Assembly: GCF_910592395.1 (NCBI RefSeq)
Contig: NC_088325.1
Location: 3,627,501-3,691,500 of the forward strand
DNA length: 64,000 bases
DNA from: Lineus longissimus
Taxonomy: Eukaryota; Nemertea; Pilidiophora; Heteronemertea; Lineidae
Reading direction: 5' to 3'
In this document: piece by piece, positions 22,807-35,159 of the stretch
Layout of the letters: every line of letters starts with the position of its first letter
Numbering within the stretch: the first letter of the stretch is position 1
The notes under the pieces: generated by a model
Database searches by the model: none
Told to the model about the DNA's origin: nothing
The model's input: the letters and a program-made list of their open reading frames with translations, nothing else
Position numbers and translations under genes: made by a program

Positions 22807-23887
22807 TAATACAACTTTAGCAGAACAAACATACTGAATGGGATTATCCGATTATCTTTTAACATGTTTAAAACCACCATTTTGATAACCATGTGTGGTG
22901 GTCAGTCTTTCATCATGTATGTGGCCATGCAGGCACTTTCTTTACTTCTTAAACGGCCAGAATTTGAATTTTAAAGTCAAGAGGAAGTTGCAAACTCCAA
23001 AATTTGATAAGCTGGGATATATGATGATTATTTGGGGGAATTTTTCTTGTCACCTTGAGGTTTCACTTTCAGTTCCAGTGTAATCAATAATCTGGTGAAA
23101 AGTTCAGTCCATCTCTCTAAAAAACAAAAGGAGACATGCTGTGTCTATATTTACTTCGATAAGTTTTGATTACAAAGAAACTGATGCTTAAATTTTGACC
23201 AAACTTAATCTGTAGAGTTGGGATTGGTTTATTTTGAAATGTTCCCTTGACCTTGGTTTGTTTCACCAATAGTTTCAGTACAACTCTGCATTTTAATTAA
23301 GAGTAAGATTTGATTATCTGTGATACTGGCAATGATACTGGTGTTGCACTACCAGGGTGAAGCCTAGTCCAAACTTGGGTGCACTCCAGAGGTGCGAAAA
23401 GTTTCCCATGCCAGGCATTATGCATGCTAAAGATAATGATTAATGCCTATTTCAACTATCTTCAACTATCTAGACACAATACAGGAAAAACGTCAAACAC
23501 TTTCAGGAAAATAACTGACTAATAAAACTTTAGCAGGACAAACATACTGAATGGATTATCTGCCTACTCCCCTAAAATCTTTCATACAACATTTTCGATA
23601 AATAGAAGTTCAGAACCATGTGTGGTGGACAGTCTTTCATCATGTATGTGGCCATGCAGGCAATTTTCGTTATTCTTAAACGTAAATAATCAATATGCCA
23701 GTTAAAGTCAAGAGAAACTAAGGGAATCACCTGGTTTTAGGTCTACATGTAGATCTAGTATGAGATCTATTTTCAGAATTATTTAAGAAAAGGATCACAG
23801 TTAGATGAAGCACGTCACTTGTGAAAAATAATCTGGTGAAAAGGTCCCTCTCCCTCTCTCAAGAACAAAAGGAGACGTGCTGTGTGG
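22807..23887. repeat. T repeats and decayed 5' exon copy upstream of gene 2
   Basis: It holds the rest of the interrupted T repeat (to about 23,080), a degenerate copy of the gene 5' end at about 23,090-23,140 (the AACAAAAGGAGACATGCTGT context without a signal-peptide reading frame), and another T copy at about 23,310-23,700. An equivalent decayed 5' exon is at about 37,520-37,580. There is no gene in this stretch. Confidence 0.6.
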
Positions 23888-26800
23888 ATGATGAAGTGGC
23901 ACTTTTTTCTGTTTGGTACAGCCACCCTTGGAGTTTATGGTAGGTACAATCACAGGGTTGCTCACCCCCCCACCCCATCCTAGTTTTAAAGGCCATGACT
24001 CCAGGTATTTTCCCATTTCCTGCTGTAAGACGATTTCAAAAGTGCACCTACAATTTATACAATACAGAAAACCCCATGCTAGCGACTGGCTTGTTAGAGC
24101 CAGGTGGCGGGCTCACCAAAAGTTGTGGTGTAGATCAGGCTATTGCCCTAAATGGGAGGACAAATATCATTTTATGCTCTTAAAATTTATTCATATCTTG
24201 CATGTATTGTATTGTATTCTTTATGCCAAAATTCATCTTTTTTATCTAAACACTTTTTTCATATAACTCACAGATAATGCTCGGTACATACTACAACGAC
24301 TGTTGAACTTGTCATGTTTTTCACGCTTAGACAGTGACGCCTCTATCGGGAAAACAGGGCAAGTGGGTGTTCAAAGTCATAACCAAGTCCCACAGTGTGC
24401 CAATTGTATTCAAAACATAAATCATGCAAATGATTTAACCTTGTCCTACTTTTGTTCTATTGGCTGAAATCACCACACCTCCAAAATATATTGATTTTCC
24501 ATTTGGGCAGGAAAAGCCTGACTTCTTCGTTTGAGACTTTGGATTTCACTGCGGTTTTATCTGGTTTTAAAGTGTTTCAGACACTTTATGTTTTCTTATT
24601 TTCACAGACATATTTAATAGCTCAAAATAATGGTATCTTGAGATGAATTAGATAAAAGTATAAAATTTACAGTCATTATAGATCCATGCACTTGATTGGG
24701 AACAACGTTTACATAACATAGTGTTGGCCGTCGTCACGTCACTATGCTACTACGTGACTCAATGTCTTTGTAAACGTTGTTCCCAATCAAGTGCATCGCT
24801 CTGTAGCTTAGGCCTACGAGACGCTCTTAATTTCCATTAGTTGGATGCGTATTCGACAAATTTGCGAGTAGTAGCGGAGCCTTGCAAGACCTATGAATGA
24901 GCAATGAGCCAACATTGGTTCACCTTCCGTGATTTTGGAAGAATTTGAATGCACCTGTTAGGGTATGTCCAAAGTCCGTACGCGATATTCGCCGGCGAAA
25001 TTCACCCTACAGTATTCTGCCTGCGAAATCTGTCCGAAAATCGACCGGCGAATGTGAGGCGATAAAATGAAATCGCCAGAATGTCAGATGCGAAATCGCG
25101 CCTATTCTTCGATTTCGCACCAAAAATCGCTCCAGGAGCGATTTTACGAAATTGGTGGCTCTTGCATGCTTGTCCGATATTCGGAACGATTTTGCAACGA
25201 CTTTCGTCTTGTTTTATTGGCGGAAAAGTGCAGTCACGTAAACAAATCGAGTCATACTAAACAGTGTCCACCAGGTTTAAACACATACATACATTAAAGC
25301 CATCAAAGTAAAATCTAATGGTCATCAACGAAATAAGCATGAAATTTTCAGGAAATGTATTTTTCATGGTGTATGTATTACGTTTTGGCCACAAAATTTT
25401 ATTTAGATGACTTTATACCCGACTTTAAACCTGGTGAATGCTGGTGGGCCGGATACTACAACGATCTTGATTGGTTGGCTGAGACTCGGAAACATAAGCC
25501 TAACTATGATTAGCTATATGATTCGGTACATTCCGCCACAATCGTTCGGAATACATACCATAATACTAAGAACCTCAAACCTCTGTGCCGAATTTGTGTA
25601 ACTCCTCGTGGATAGATGTGATGTATATGATTACTGCAGTCAGGTTGACCGGGAATTCCAGTTTGTGTTTTTGTTCGGTCTGCTATCAGCTAAGTCGGAA
25701 TACGCATACTACAACACATGTAGGCCCCTAATATTCGCTTCGTTACGATGGTTGGTGACAGCGAATTAGGCAGGATTATTATTTTCGCCTGCGATTTTCA
25801 TTCAGTCTGAATTTTCGCCTGATCATAACAGAATCGCCGAAGCAGGGAGCGATCTGGAGGCGAATGAGTTTGGCAATATTCGACCAGGCGAATTTTCGCC
25901 CCGATTCGCGTGCGGACTTTGGACGTGATCCCTTAGGCCTACGAGACGCTCTTAATTTCCATTAGTTGGATGCGTATTCGACAAATTTGCGAGTAGTAGC
26001 GGGGCCTTGCAAGACCTATGAATGAGCAATGAGCCAACATTGGTTCACCTTCCGTGATTTTGGAAGAATTTGAATGCACCTTTTGGGGTGAAATTTTGCT
26101 TTTCTGTGGTTTTGTCTACCGGACCAATGCACTGGGTATATGATAAAGTACATGTACAGTGTGGGTCACATCAGTAAGAACACCTTCTCCATACGATATC
26201 TCACAAAATAATGCACTAGATACAGTGCATTGTATAACTTCTTGATTTCGATTTTTTCTAGTAAACCTTCATTTACTCTTCAGCATTGGCCGGTGTATAT
26301 TCCGTAAATGTTATCACAGTACAGCCAAGACCAGTGCAAGTGAAGCAAGGACAGAATGTCAGTCTGTGGTGTAAACTGAAATATGACCCTAAACAAGTGG
26401 TGCCGGTTAACTGGCAGTCGCCTCCGACTTTCAAAACAAGAACTAGCGGTTGTCATTGTTATGACAATCCGAAGGGAAAATATGCCTTGTCATGTTCAGA
26501 CACTATCGACACTTTTATGTTTTATAATATGACAATAAGGGGGGTCGAATGGGCCGATAATGGGATATATTATTGTCGGCATATCAACGACAAAGGTGCT
26601 GTGGATTTACAGGTTTTGGGTAAGTTAAACAGGAGCTACACCAACATAAGGCATAAGGGCACTCTAGTCTTCCAAAAGCTGCCTTGACGTATTGAAAAGA
26701 ACTCAAGAATTAGAAATAAAGTTGATTGTAAATGTCTAGGATTTTGGAAGAATTTGAATGCACCTTTTGAGGTGAAATTTTGCAATTAATTTCGCCCGGA

Positions 26801-29800
26801 GTGTTCATGTTAACCAAAGTGCTTCCACTTCGTCTTCGTAAGCTGATTTTCTCTTGTCTGTTTCCAGTTCCGGTTACAAATGTGACACTAGAAAAAGTCG
26901 TCCCCAAGTCTGCTGCAGATCCACAGCGCTTGTATGACAACTTCACCTGCACCACAAACTGTGCATCACCGGCACCCAAGATTTCATGGTTTGTAAATGA
27001 CGTAAGTAGAGCATCAGAGGACGATGTCTTGACTTGAGCAGGTCTACACCGATACTTCTTGATAGGGATACCCTACTGGGAAATGCTGTCTCTAATTGAG
27101 AGAGGTGCCCTGATTATCTGGAAAAAAAGTACTGTAAATTTAAATGGAAACTACCTTTTTGTACCAGTGTAGTATTTTAAATAGAGAGGGTATCCTTGAC
27201 AGAGTGGTGTCCACTGAAGGGAGGCTCCACAGTAGTGTAAGTGATGAAGATGAAATAGACACTGTAGCTTTACCATTGCCATACTTATTTTCCAGCAATC
27301 CTTTAATGGTAACGCGACGGTGAAAGAGTTGGACTGCTCAGGGGCCAAGGAGGGCCAGAAACGGACTGCGAGCAGAGTGACCGTAATTAGCACAGACATG
27401 GATAAGGAGAGAAAGGAATATGTCATTTCCTGTACGGCAGAAAACGTTCTTGGAGAGCCAAAGGTTTCTAAGGCAATATCGGTCAATAATGATGGTAAGC
27501 ATCTTACAATCTTTTAACGTTATCATATAGCATTGAGAGACATTGATTTCGACCCATTTCTTCAACCAACAGGCAGAAATATATTAAAATACTCCCCCAA
27601 TTGCCAAATTGGCAAAACTTTAAAAACGTTTCTATCTGTAGACTTGCCAAAGCAAATTGTTTTTCAATACCTCTCCAAGTGTGGACTTGACAGTTAAGAA
27701 CATATTTGCGCCTAATTCTTAAGTCAGGATCCAGATAGTAAATCTTTGTTAATTCTTTTCAGCACTGACTAGTATTTATTCCCGAACTGATATCACAGTG
27801 CAGCCAGGACCAGTCAAAGTGATACAAGGACACAGCGTCAGTTTATGGTGTAAACTGAAATATGACCCTGATAATGTATTGCCGGTAGTCTGGCATTCGC
27901 CGCCTAATTTCAAAACAAGAACAGTCGATTGTGATTCTTTTGTAAAGAATAAATATGTCATGGCATGTTCAGACACTAGCAACGCTTTTGAGTATTATAA
28001 TATGACAATAATGGATGTCCAATGGGCCGATAATGGGATATATCGGTGTCTGTATACCAAACATATGGACATAGTGGATTTACAGGTTTTGGGTAAGTTA
28101 TATTCAGGAGCTACACTAGGCTGCAAGAGTGGTTCTTTTGGCGCCCATGACACTGAAACTAGTGAAAGTGCTAAAGTCGTGATTTATACTAAGGTGTACA
28201 AAAATGTACCATGATTGTAGTAGCTATAGCCCTGGTTGTTGAATAAGTGTGCATTGGTTTTTCATTATCTAACTTTTTTATTTCAAGCTCTTTTTTAAAA
28301 TTCTCTCTAAAATTACAGATCAAAAAATTCTCAAATATGATTTCGCCCGGAGTGTTCGTGTAAACAAATGTGCTTCAACTTTGACGTTGTAGGCTGATTT
28401 TCTCTTGTCTGTTTTCAGTTCCTGTTACAGATGTGACATTAGAAAAAATCGTCAGTCTGAGCACAGCGGAAGAGCCCCAGCGCAATGAGTACTTAACCTG
28501 CAAAACAAACTGTGCATTTCCGGCACCGAAGATTTCATGGTTTGTAAATGACGTAAGTAAGAGCATCAGAGGACGATGTCTTGACTTGAGAAGGTCTACA
28601 CCGATTGAAACGATTTATTGATCTTTGGTCTTGAGGAGACAGCTAGGGGGACTAAAGGCAGGAGAGGGGCCATCTTCAGGGGACTAATATACACAGTAAG
28701 GGCCCTGGGTCATGTCGAATTCAGCACTACTATTATTCCCTTTACAAGCGTGAATCACTACGACGTACTGTGAGATATGAAAGACTCCCATTAGCAACTT
28801 TATGTAACTTTATCTTGCCTGCCTAGCTGCTGTATATATTGTCCTCTTAAGATGAAGTCAGTGACAGAGGTTCCTCGAGCAATAAAGCCACTGTGCAGTT
28901 TTTAAATCAGCCTTTTGTTCAATAATAAAATCAAAATACAATATTTCTTTATAGGGACACCCTACTGGGAAATGCTGTCTCTTATTAAGAATCTGGAAAA
29001 AACGTCCTGTACATTTATAAGGAAACAACCTTTCGGTACCAGTGCAGTATTTTTAAAAGTGGGGGTGTCTTTGATAGAATGGTGTCCGCTAAAGGAAGGT
29101 TCCGCAGTAGTGTAAGTGATTGAGGTGAAATAAACACATCAGCTTAACCATATCCCACTTATTTTCAAGCAACCCTTTCATGGCACCGTGTCAGTCACAG
29201 AGTTGGACTGCTCAGGGGCCAAGAAGGGCCAGAAACGGACTGAGAGCAGAGTGAGAGTAGTTAGCCCAGACATGGATAAGGAGAGAAAAGAATATGACAT
29301 TTCCTGTACGGCAGAAAATGTTATTGGAGAGCCAAAGGTTTCTAAGGCAATAGCTGTCAATAATGTTGGTAAGCATCTTACGATTTCGTCTTTTAGGTAT
29401 ATAAATACCATGAGTATATTGAAGGGTGTCTGATGAGGAAGATTTCCAATTCAAGAAATGAACGCAAGGGGGTGCAAGGGTAATTTTGCTGCATATGTGT
29501 GAAGTGACACTCATTCTCTATGCTCCACGTAGGGTGCACGATAGTGAACACAGTAGCGCCACTTGGGACTACTGCTAGTGTAACATAACTGAGGGTATTT
29601 AAAACATGGCTGACTGTCGTACAAAATGTGGTGGACGGATGATTGTGTTTTCACACATAGCCGGTAGGTTTTTTATGCATGCATATCAGCTTCAATGATG
29701 TTGATGTCTTGAATTGTTATTGACTTACATGAATTTTACTTTCCAGTAAACCCAGGTCCACCTCAGCGCAAAACGGATGAAATTGCTTCAGCAGCCGCGA

Positions 29801-29946
29801 CAACTGCACTATCTCCTAGGCTTGTCACAGCTGTCATCATAATTGTTGTGCTCGAAAAATATTGTCAACAGCTTATCAGAGTGAGTTTCAGATCATTTTT
29901 TGAAGCTTCGTGGCACTTTTCTTGTGGAGTCCATATTGAGTCATAA
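23888..29946 (+). CDS. Ig-superfamily receptor-like gene 2 (SP-V-C2-V-C2-TM)
   Basis: Exons: 23888-23939, 26284-26619, 26868-27001, 27296-27494, 27763-28092, 28419-28552, 29170-29368 and 29747-29946. They sum to 1584 nt, 527 residues, without an internal stop. The signal peptide is short (MMKWHFFLFGTATLGVY) because the upstream ATG used in gene 1 is AGG here. Order: V1 (nearly identical to gene 3 V1), split C2, V2 (110 codons; starts AL-T-S-I-Y-S and keeps W-C-K-L-K-Y-D-P and D-N-G-I-Y-R-C), split C2, then a Pro-rich linker and membrane segment (LVTAVIIIVVL). The tail after LEKYCQQLIR differs from gene 1 because new sequence begins 10-15 bases beyond that point; read through, it stops at TAA 29944-29946. 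The acceptor of exon 7 is AAG, weaker than its paralogs. This is the fullest copy in the window. Confidence 0.8.
24684..24797. repeat. Short palindromic MITE in gene 2 intron 1
   Basis: ATGCACTTGATTGGGAAC... on the left is mirrored by ...GTTCCCAATCAAGTGCAT on the right: arms of about 28 bp around a loop of roughly 50 bp. A second copy lies in the matching intron of gene 3 (about 39,970-40,110), and a half copy at about 45,355-45,415. No coding capacity. Confidence 0.7.
24812..24957. repeat. 146-bp direct repeat, left copy
   Basis: From GGCCTACGAGACGCTC to GAATTTGAATGCACC this is repeated at about 25,936-26,080 with one or two differences. A 972-bp MITE lies exactly between the copies. Gene 3 has a single copy at about 40,120-40,262, so the duplication is specific to gene 2. 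Confidence 0.8.
24961..25932. mobile_element. Harbinger-type MITE, 972 bp
   Basis: The ends are GGGTATGTCCAAAGTCCG and, on the reverse strand, GGGATCACGTCCAAAGTCCG, both next to TTA (24958-24960 and 25933-25935). GGG-starting ends with a TTA duplication fit a PIF/Harbinger non-autonomous element. Inside it is rich in CGCCxGCGAA-like words and encodes nothing I recognise. Confidence 0.7.
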
Positions 29947-30440
29947 TCATAAGAATATCAAACCCGCTTTGACATGTTTGAAAAGATCGATTGAATAGGC
30001 CCTTAAAGAAGTTTGGCGTTCATGTTTACTGGTAGGTGAAGCAAATTGAAATGACGTTATAACAGTCATCGTGCCTGCATTTTTGCTGAAACTTTGCACA
30101 CATCTGTCTACAAAACGGCAGTGTTGAAATTTATCTTCAGTTGTAAGTTGAGTTTTCAGATTATTATTGTTGCAGCTTCTTGGCACTTTTCTTAATCATT
30201 TGCTGTTGCATAATCTGCTCAGTAGCTTACTTGTCGAGTCCATATTGAGTCGTAAACATAAGAATATCAAACCAGCTATGAAAAGATTGATTGAATAGGC
30301 TCTTAAAGGGGTACGGCGTTCATGTTTACTGGTAGGTGAAGCAAATTGAAATGACGTTATAACAGTCATCGTGCCTGCATTTTTGCTGAAACTTTGCAAA
30401 TATCTGACTACACAATGGCACTGTTGAAATTTATCTTCAG
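29910..30440. repeat. About 260-bp tandem duplication after gene 2
   Basis: Sequence from CTTCGTGGCACTTTTCTTGTG to GAAATTTATCTTCAG at about 29,907-30,143 is repeated at about 30,177-30,442, the second copy with a 35-bp internal insertion. It replaces the 3' UTR found after genes 1 and 3, so the gene 2 polyadenylation site cannot be placed by homology. Confidence 0.7.
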
Positions 30441-30442
30441 TT

Positions 30443-30679
30443 CTACGTATTAACGCGATTGGATATTTGAACGCTATGGACTTTAAAGAAGAAAGAAAAA
30501 ATATATTAACTCTTATCGTTCCAAATAAACTTTCCGAAGTTGTTGCTACTATCAACATTGCTGACCAGCTGAATGACCACATCTTTCTGACTTCCTGGGC
30601 AGAAGAACTTGACATGATTGCTAATCCACATTCAGGTGCCCCTCTGTCTCAAGATGCCCTGCTTTCTATTTCTCTTTGA
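30443..30679 (+). CDS. Uncharacterised exon-like ORF after gene 2
   Basis: After the acceptor-like TTTATCTTCAG (to 30442) a phase-1 frame stays open to TGA at 30677-30679 and encodes LRINAIGYLNAMDFK..., about 78 residues: a hydrophilic, mixed alpha-type sequence with an acidic A-E-E-L-D segment. I do not recognise it. It has no counterpart near genes 1 or 3, so it came with the inserted DNA at 29,893-31,190. It does not fit in frame after the gene 2 membrane exon (phase 0). It may be the last exon of a mobile element gene or chance. Confidence 0.3.
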   Translation, partial: LRINAIGYLNAMDFKEERKNILTLIVPNKLSEVVATINIADQLNDHIFLTSWAEELDMIANPHSGAPLSQDALLSISL

Positions 30680-31303
30680 TCCACTCCCCTTTTTTCCCCC
30701 AGTCTGATGTGTTTGCGATTTTTTGACAACTCAGAGAACGTATTGTTGTCGGGGATGAGATAAGTTCACATTTTCCGCCCGGCCAATCATAACAATATTG
30801 CCGCCAAATATAATGTTACAGCAAAAAAATTATGTCATAGCGACGAGAGAATTTGCCTGACAACAGCCCATGGGTGGCTGACTGACTTCATGAACCACTA
30901 GATCACTCACTGTTCTAGAATTTGCATCTGGATTGGCACTGCACTCGGAAAGTTATTCTCCAGAGAGTGTTCCCCACCTAAAATGGGATGCCCTTTTTGC
31001 CTGCCACTATGTGTTTATGTATGAACTCTGAGGTTATTGGTCAAGTGACTCTAACTTTTGCCAGCGGCCAGATAAGAGTCCATCGCAAGCTACTTGCTCA
31101 TCAGCACTTGGACTTTTATCCTCTCATGTCTAATCTCCCTCCATAAATCTGCATTTGAGACTCGGTTATCCAATTTGATCCTGAGAATGTTCTTATTACC
31201 ATGTTAACCAGAGAGTATTCCTCCTCCAAGACGGGATGAAATAATAATCATCTAAATAACTGACCCATTAGTGACAAGGATTTCTTCTTCTTCTTCTTTA
31301 CAG

Positions 31304-31459
31304 GAGCATTAACAGTGGTAGTCCAACCTTTTTCGGACAAACCCACAGTTACTATAGATCTCACTTCCGATATCAACCACAGCCCAGAGAATTTGGCTTC
31401 GAACAATATCGTGGATCAAGATAGTAGCGACCAGATCGATATGGCTCGTTAATGACTTC
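31304..31459 (+). pseudogene. Exon-like relic, unit 2
   Basis: A CTTCTTTACAG acceptor is followed by a phase-1 frame of about 49 codons (GALTVVVQP...ending I-D-M-A-R) and a TAA. It is the counterpart of 9466 and about 44,995 but stays open longer. The start resembles the N-terminal strand of the V domains; the rest does not look Ig-like. Confidence 0.35.
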
Positions 31460-31699
31460 GGGGGAGACTGGCCTTCTTAGCCGCCTTGGACAACCAGTCG
31501 AGAAGAAGGAAAACTGGTATATGACTCGGTGAATGTCTACTCCTTTCATCGCCGACCCAACAAGGCGGGAAACCCGTCGGGCGTGCACTCATAAACGGGT
31601 GACCGATGACATTGCTCGACACAAAGTAATTGAATGACCGCCTGAATTGATATTGCCAACCTTGGCGTCTTTGATTTATGATCAGGTTACCCATCTTCT

Positions 31700-31933
31700 A
31701 CAACATGCACAGTGCATTTGTATCAGGTCAGCATGCCTGGAACTGTTACTCTTTGTACACTTGGTCTTCCACTACGATGGCTTTCAGTGCGTGTCTCGTG
31801 GGACAACCACGAGTGTAATGTTAGTGTTGTTGCGATATGGATGTGTGGGAAAGGAAGGGAATGCATGGAGACAACCAATAATGTTTTAACAGCCGTTCTG
31901 ACGGCTGATCAGGGAGGAGTTTATCGGCGGTGA
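31700..31933 (+). pseudogene. Decayed V-type Ig exon
   Basis: The frame beginning at 31712 contains G-T-V-T-L-C as a B-strand Cys, a W-x-x-V-R-V-S-W stretch, and near its end L-T-A-D-Q-G-G-V-Y-R-R followed by a stop. Elsewhere in the array the equivalent is A-D-N-G-I-Y-R-C, so the F-strand Cys has become Arg and the exon ends prematurely. It is distant in sequence from V1 and V2 of the four genes, so it represents another V lineage. No splice donor remains. Confidence 0.4.
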
Positions 31934-33406
31934 AGGATGGATATATGCACAATGACCATAGCTGACCCTATTGTCCACATGTTCATCTGGGCTAATCCTG
32001 ATAACTGCACCTCACTTTAAAATAGGAAAGGAGAAGGTTCATTTTCACCGCCTGAGAAAATGTAAAAAGTAGGGTGAAACGTTCGTCGTGCGAAATTCCC
32101 CTTTAAGGCAGATTAAGGACTAATTAAGAACTTTTGGCTTTACCAACTAGGCCTATATTGTGCTCAATATTGCGATAATATACATGTACATAATATCATA
32201 TAAATATATGGCCCTCCAAAAATAAACTTCTCAATTTTTCTGCATATCAAAGCAGGACAGCTCAGCAACGCCTTAAAAAAGCATTATTCTTTTCATTTAT
32301 ACCAATCAGGTCTTATCAGTGATATTGTTTTATTGATATACTGATAAGAATATTGCAAAGAGTCATTGTATGAAATTCATGCCATTGTGTTTGATACTAA
32401 GACCAATCAAGGTTGAGAAACTGACCCAAATAACAGTGGCGAGTTTCAGTTGAGTTGTATGTCGTAAATTTGTAATAATAATCTCCCGTCAAATACTGTG
32501 ATAAAACTGTAAACAACATAAAAAAAGTTTCCTCCACAGAAGAGAAATGCAGTCCGTCCAGATATTAGGCTTAGAGAAATTTCTGCTGGTAGTAGGATCT
32601 TACTGTCACATGCATATTGTAGGATAATTACAAAATGTTGATACAAATTATTTTAATCTCAGGTGACCTTATGGTTTAACTATGCATTTTGTATTAGCAT
32701 AAACAATAAATTCTGTGATATTTTATACTCCACTGTGATTCTTTCAAAAATCTACGAAGAGCTGAAAAAGTGTTTTGAAATGTATTAAATTCTTTATCTG
32801 ATTAAAATTACTGTCTGTCATCAATGATATATAATCAACAGTCCTACATCACACTACCATAGAACGCTGAAGGAAGGACTGGGGGGCATGGTTTTTGAGG
32901 ACTTAGAACTACGCCCCTAGACCAGCGATGGTTAAGTTTCTTGCCGGCTCATCAAAGGATTGTGCAGAGACAAGAGTTGAGGGTCAGCCTCCAGGCTATG
33001 ACATTTAGAACAAGGAACACACAGCCAGTGTCTGTAACTAGGATGATAAGGATTCTTGCCTGGAGAGCTAGAGCCATTTAACCTTTTCACAACGTCCTGC
33101 CACCATCGTGTGGCGATGACCTAGAAACAATTAGAAATCATGTTATAAGCGGTTTTTAGTTATATAGATGGCGCTGCAGTTTTTAACAGGAATTGTACGC
33201 CTCCAACAATGTTTTGAGGTTAATGCGAAGCAATTTGGATGTTTTGGCCAACTTTTGAGTTTTGGGGAGTCGGCCGAGCCCCCTGGGGTGTTAGAATAAG
33301 AAGCTCCCAGTCAAAATGCAATTATTCCTCAGTGCACTGGTCTTGCATGCGCCTACCAGCTTCAGCCAGCAGAAAAGATTCATCCTCCTCCCTATCCTGG
33401 TCTGTT
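31934..33406. repeat. 3' flanking block of gene unit 2
   Basis: About 31,990-32,880 corresponds to 9,820-10,690 and to 45,420-46,100, and about 33,040-33,400 to 11,800-12,140. I find no gene in it. Confidence 0.6.
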
Positions 33407-34330
33407 CCCAGCTAGCAAAACATATGGGAACCACATGGGTTTTACCTGGGCAAGCAGGGTCCCATCTGGCCCACATGTAACCCATGTGGGACCAAGATGG
33501 TTTATCTCACATGGGATTTCACCATGTGGGGCCCATATGGGAAAGCCCATATGGGTTTTGAGTTATGGGCCCCATGTGGGTTTGCGATGGTTGATATGGG
33601 GATCTATTGAGAATTGTAAGCCCAATGTATCCCATATGAACCCCATATCAATCCCACATCCGAGAATTTCCAATTATATGTTTTAAAAATAAAGGGTTTA
33701 CATGAGGCCCATTCAAGATTATGATAATGAAATATGTTTTATAAAATTTATGAGTAAAGCTGGCATCTTACAAAATTTGTTTGGCGCCAAAGCAAATCAA
33801 AATCGTCCCCATTGGCCTCTGAGTGCATCGTGCGTCTCCAATGGAGCTGAAAGAGCTGATGGGGACGAGTATTGTCGCCTCCTTGCAGGCCATTGTCAGC
33901 CGCCATATTTGATTTTGTTCTTCACGCCAGTACTCAAAAAGCAGAGAAACTTTCCCATAATTTCATTGATTAGAATAGTTTTTTGTTTGCCAGGTTAGTT
34001 GTGACCTTGTCTAAAGCACCAATCTTGATGTTTGTGTGCTTTATATACATTCTTTCAATACAATCCTGCAGATTCTTTGATGTTTTTGTTGTGATATCCC
34101 GTTCGTTGTAGGCTCCTAGTGTACTGTAACTGTACATGCTACACTGTTACTGTACATTTAACTGTGTACATTTATGTACGTGAAAATACACTGTGCAGTG
34201 TGTCTTGCCTACCTGTTTTGCTGTTTTATCATGATCATGTATTGTAGGCCTGTGTAGTGGTACTCATAGCCTTGTCAGAAAACTATTGTGATGTACATAA
34301 TACTGTTACACTATACGTCTTTGGTTTCAG

Positions 34331-34536
34331 GAAGTGTTCGCAAACATGCCTATCAGAAGCAGTCAACAGACAAGGCCATCGCAGAGAAAATGTCAACATG
34401 GTTCACGAATGCGCGTGATCGAGGACTAGGAGGAAAACGTGCGGCGAGAGGAGTTGAAGTCGTCAATGAACAACAATTGCCAGGTGGAAATGACCCTGCC
34501 CTGCCAGAGCCACAAAACACTGATAGTGACAATTAA
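34331..34536 (+). CDS. 3' terminal exon of a transposon gene, copy 1
   Basis: After the TTTGGTTTCAG acceptor a phase-1 frame encodes G-S-V-R-K-H-A-Y-Q-K-Q-S-T-D..., then a conserved-looking K-M-S-T-W-F-T-N-A-R-D-R block, a basic G-G-K-R-A-A-R patch and an acidic C-terminus ending in TAA. About 68 residues. The location inside a TIR element suggests the C-terminus of its transposase, but no catalytic part is left in the window and I cannot name the family. Confidence 0.5.
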
Positions 34537-34953
34537 GAATATTATATAACCATAGTGATGAACAGTGACTTGCCAAAACATGGAAATGCAGGACAAAATC
34601 TCAGGTTTTTGTTTGCCAGGTTAGTTGTGACCTTGTCTACTAAAGCACCAATCTTGATGTTTGTGTGCTTTATATACATTCTTTCAATACAATCCTGCAG
34701 ATTCTTTGATGTTTTTGTTGTGATATCCCGTTCGTTGTAGGCTGCTAGTGTACTGTAACTGTACATGCTACACTGTACATTTAAATGTGTACATTTATGT
34801 ACGTGAAAATACACTGTGCAGTGTGTCTTGCCTACCTGTTTTGCTGTTTTATCATGATCATGTATTGTAGACCTGTGTAGTGGTACTCGTAGCCTTGTCA
34901 GAAAACTATTGTGATGTACATAATACTGTTACACTATACGTCTTTGGTTTCAG

Positions 34954-35159
34954 GAAGTGTTCGCAAACATGCCTATCAGAAGCAGTCAACAGACAAGGCC
35001 ATCGCAGAGAAAATGTCAACATGGTTCACAAATGCGCGTGATCGAGGACTAGGAGGAAAACGTGCGGCGAGAGGAGTTGAAGTCGTCAATGAACAACAAT
35101 TGCCAGGTGGAAATGACCCTGCCCTGCCAGAGCCACAAAATACTGATAGTGACAATTAA
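34954..35159 (+). CDS. 3' terminal exon of a transposon gene, copy 2
   Basis: Same acceptor and same protein as the exon at 34331, with only silent changes that I can see. An AATAAA-like polyadenylation context follows near 35,298. If an upstream exon were transcribed, either copy could serve as the last exon. Confidence 0.5.
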
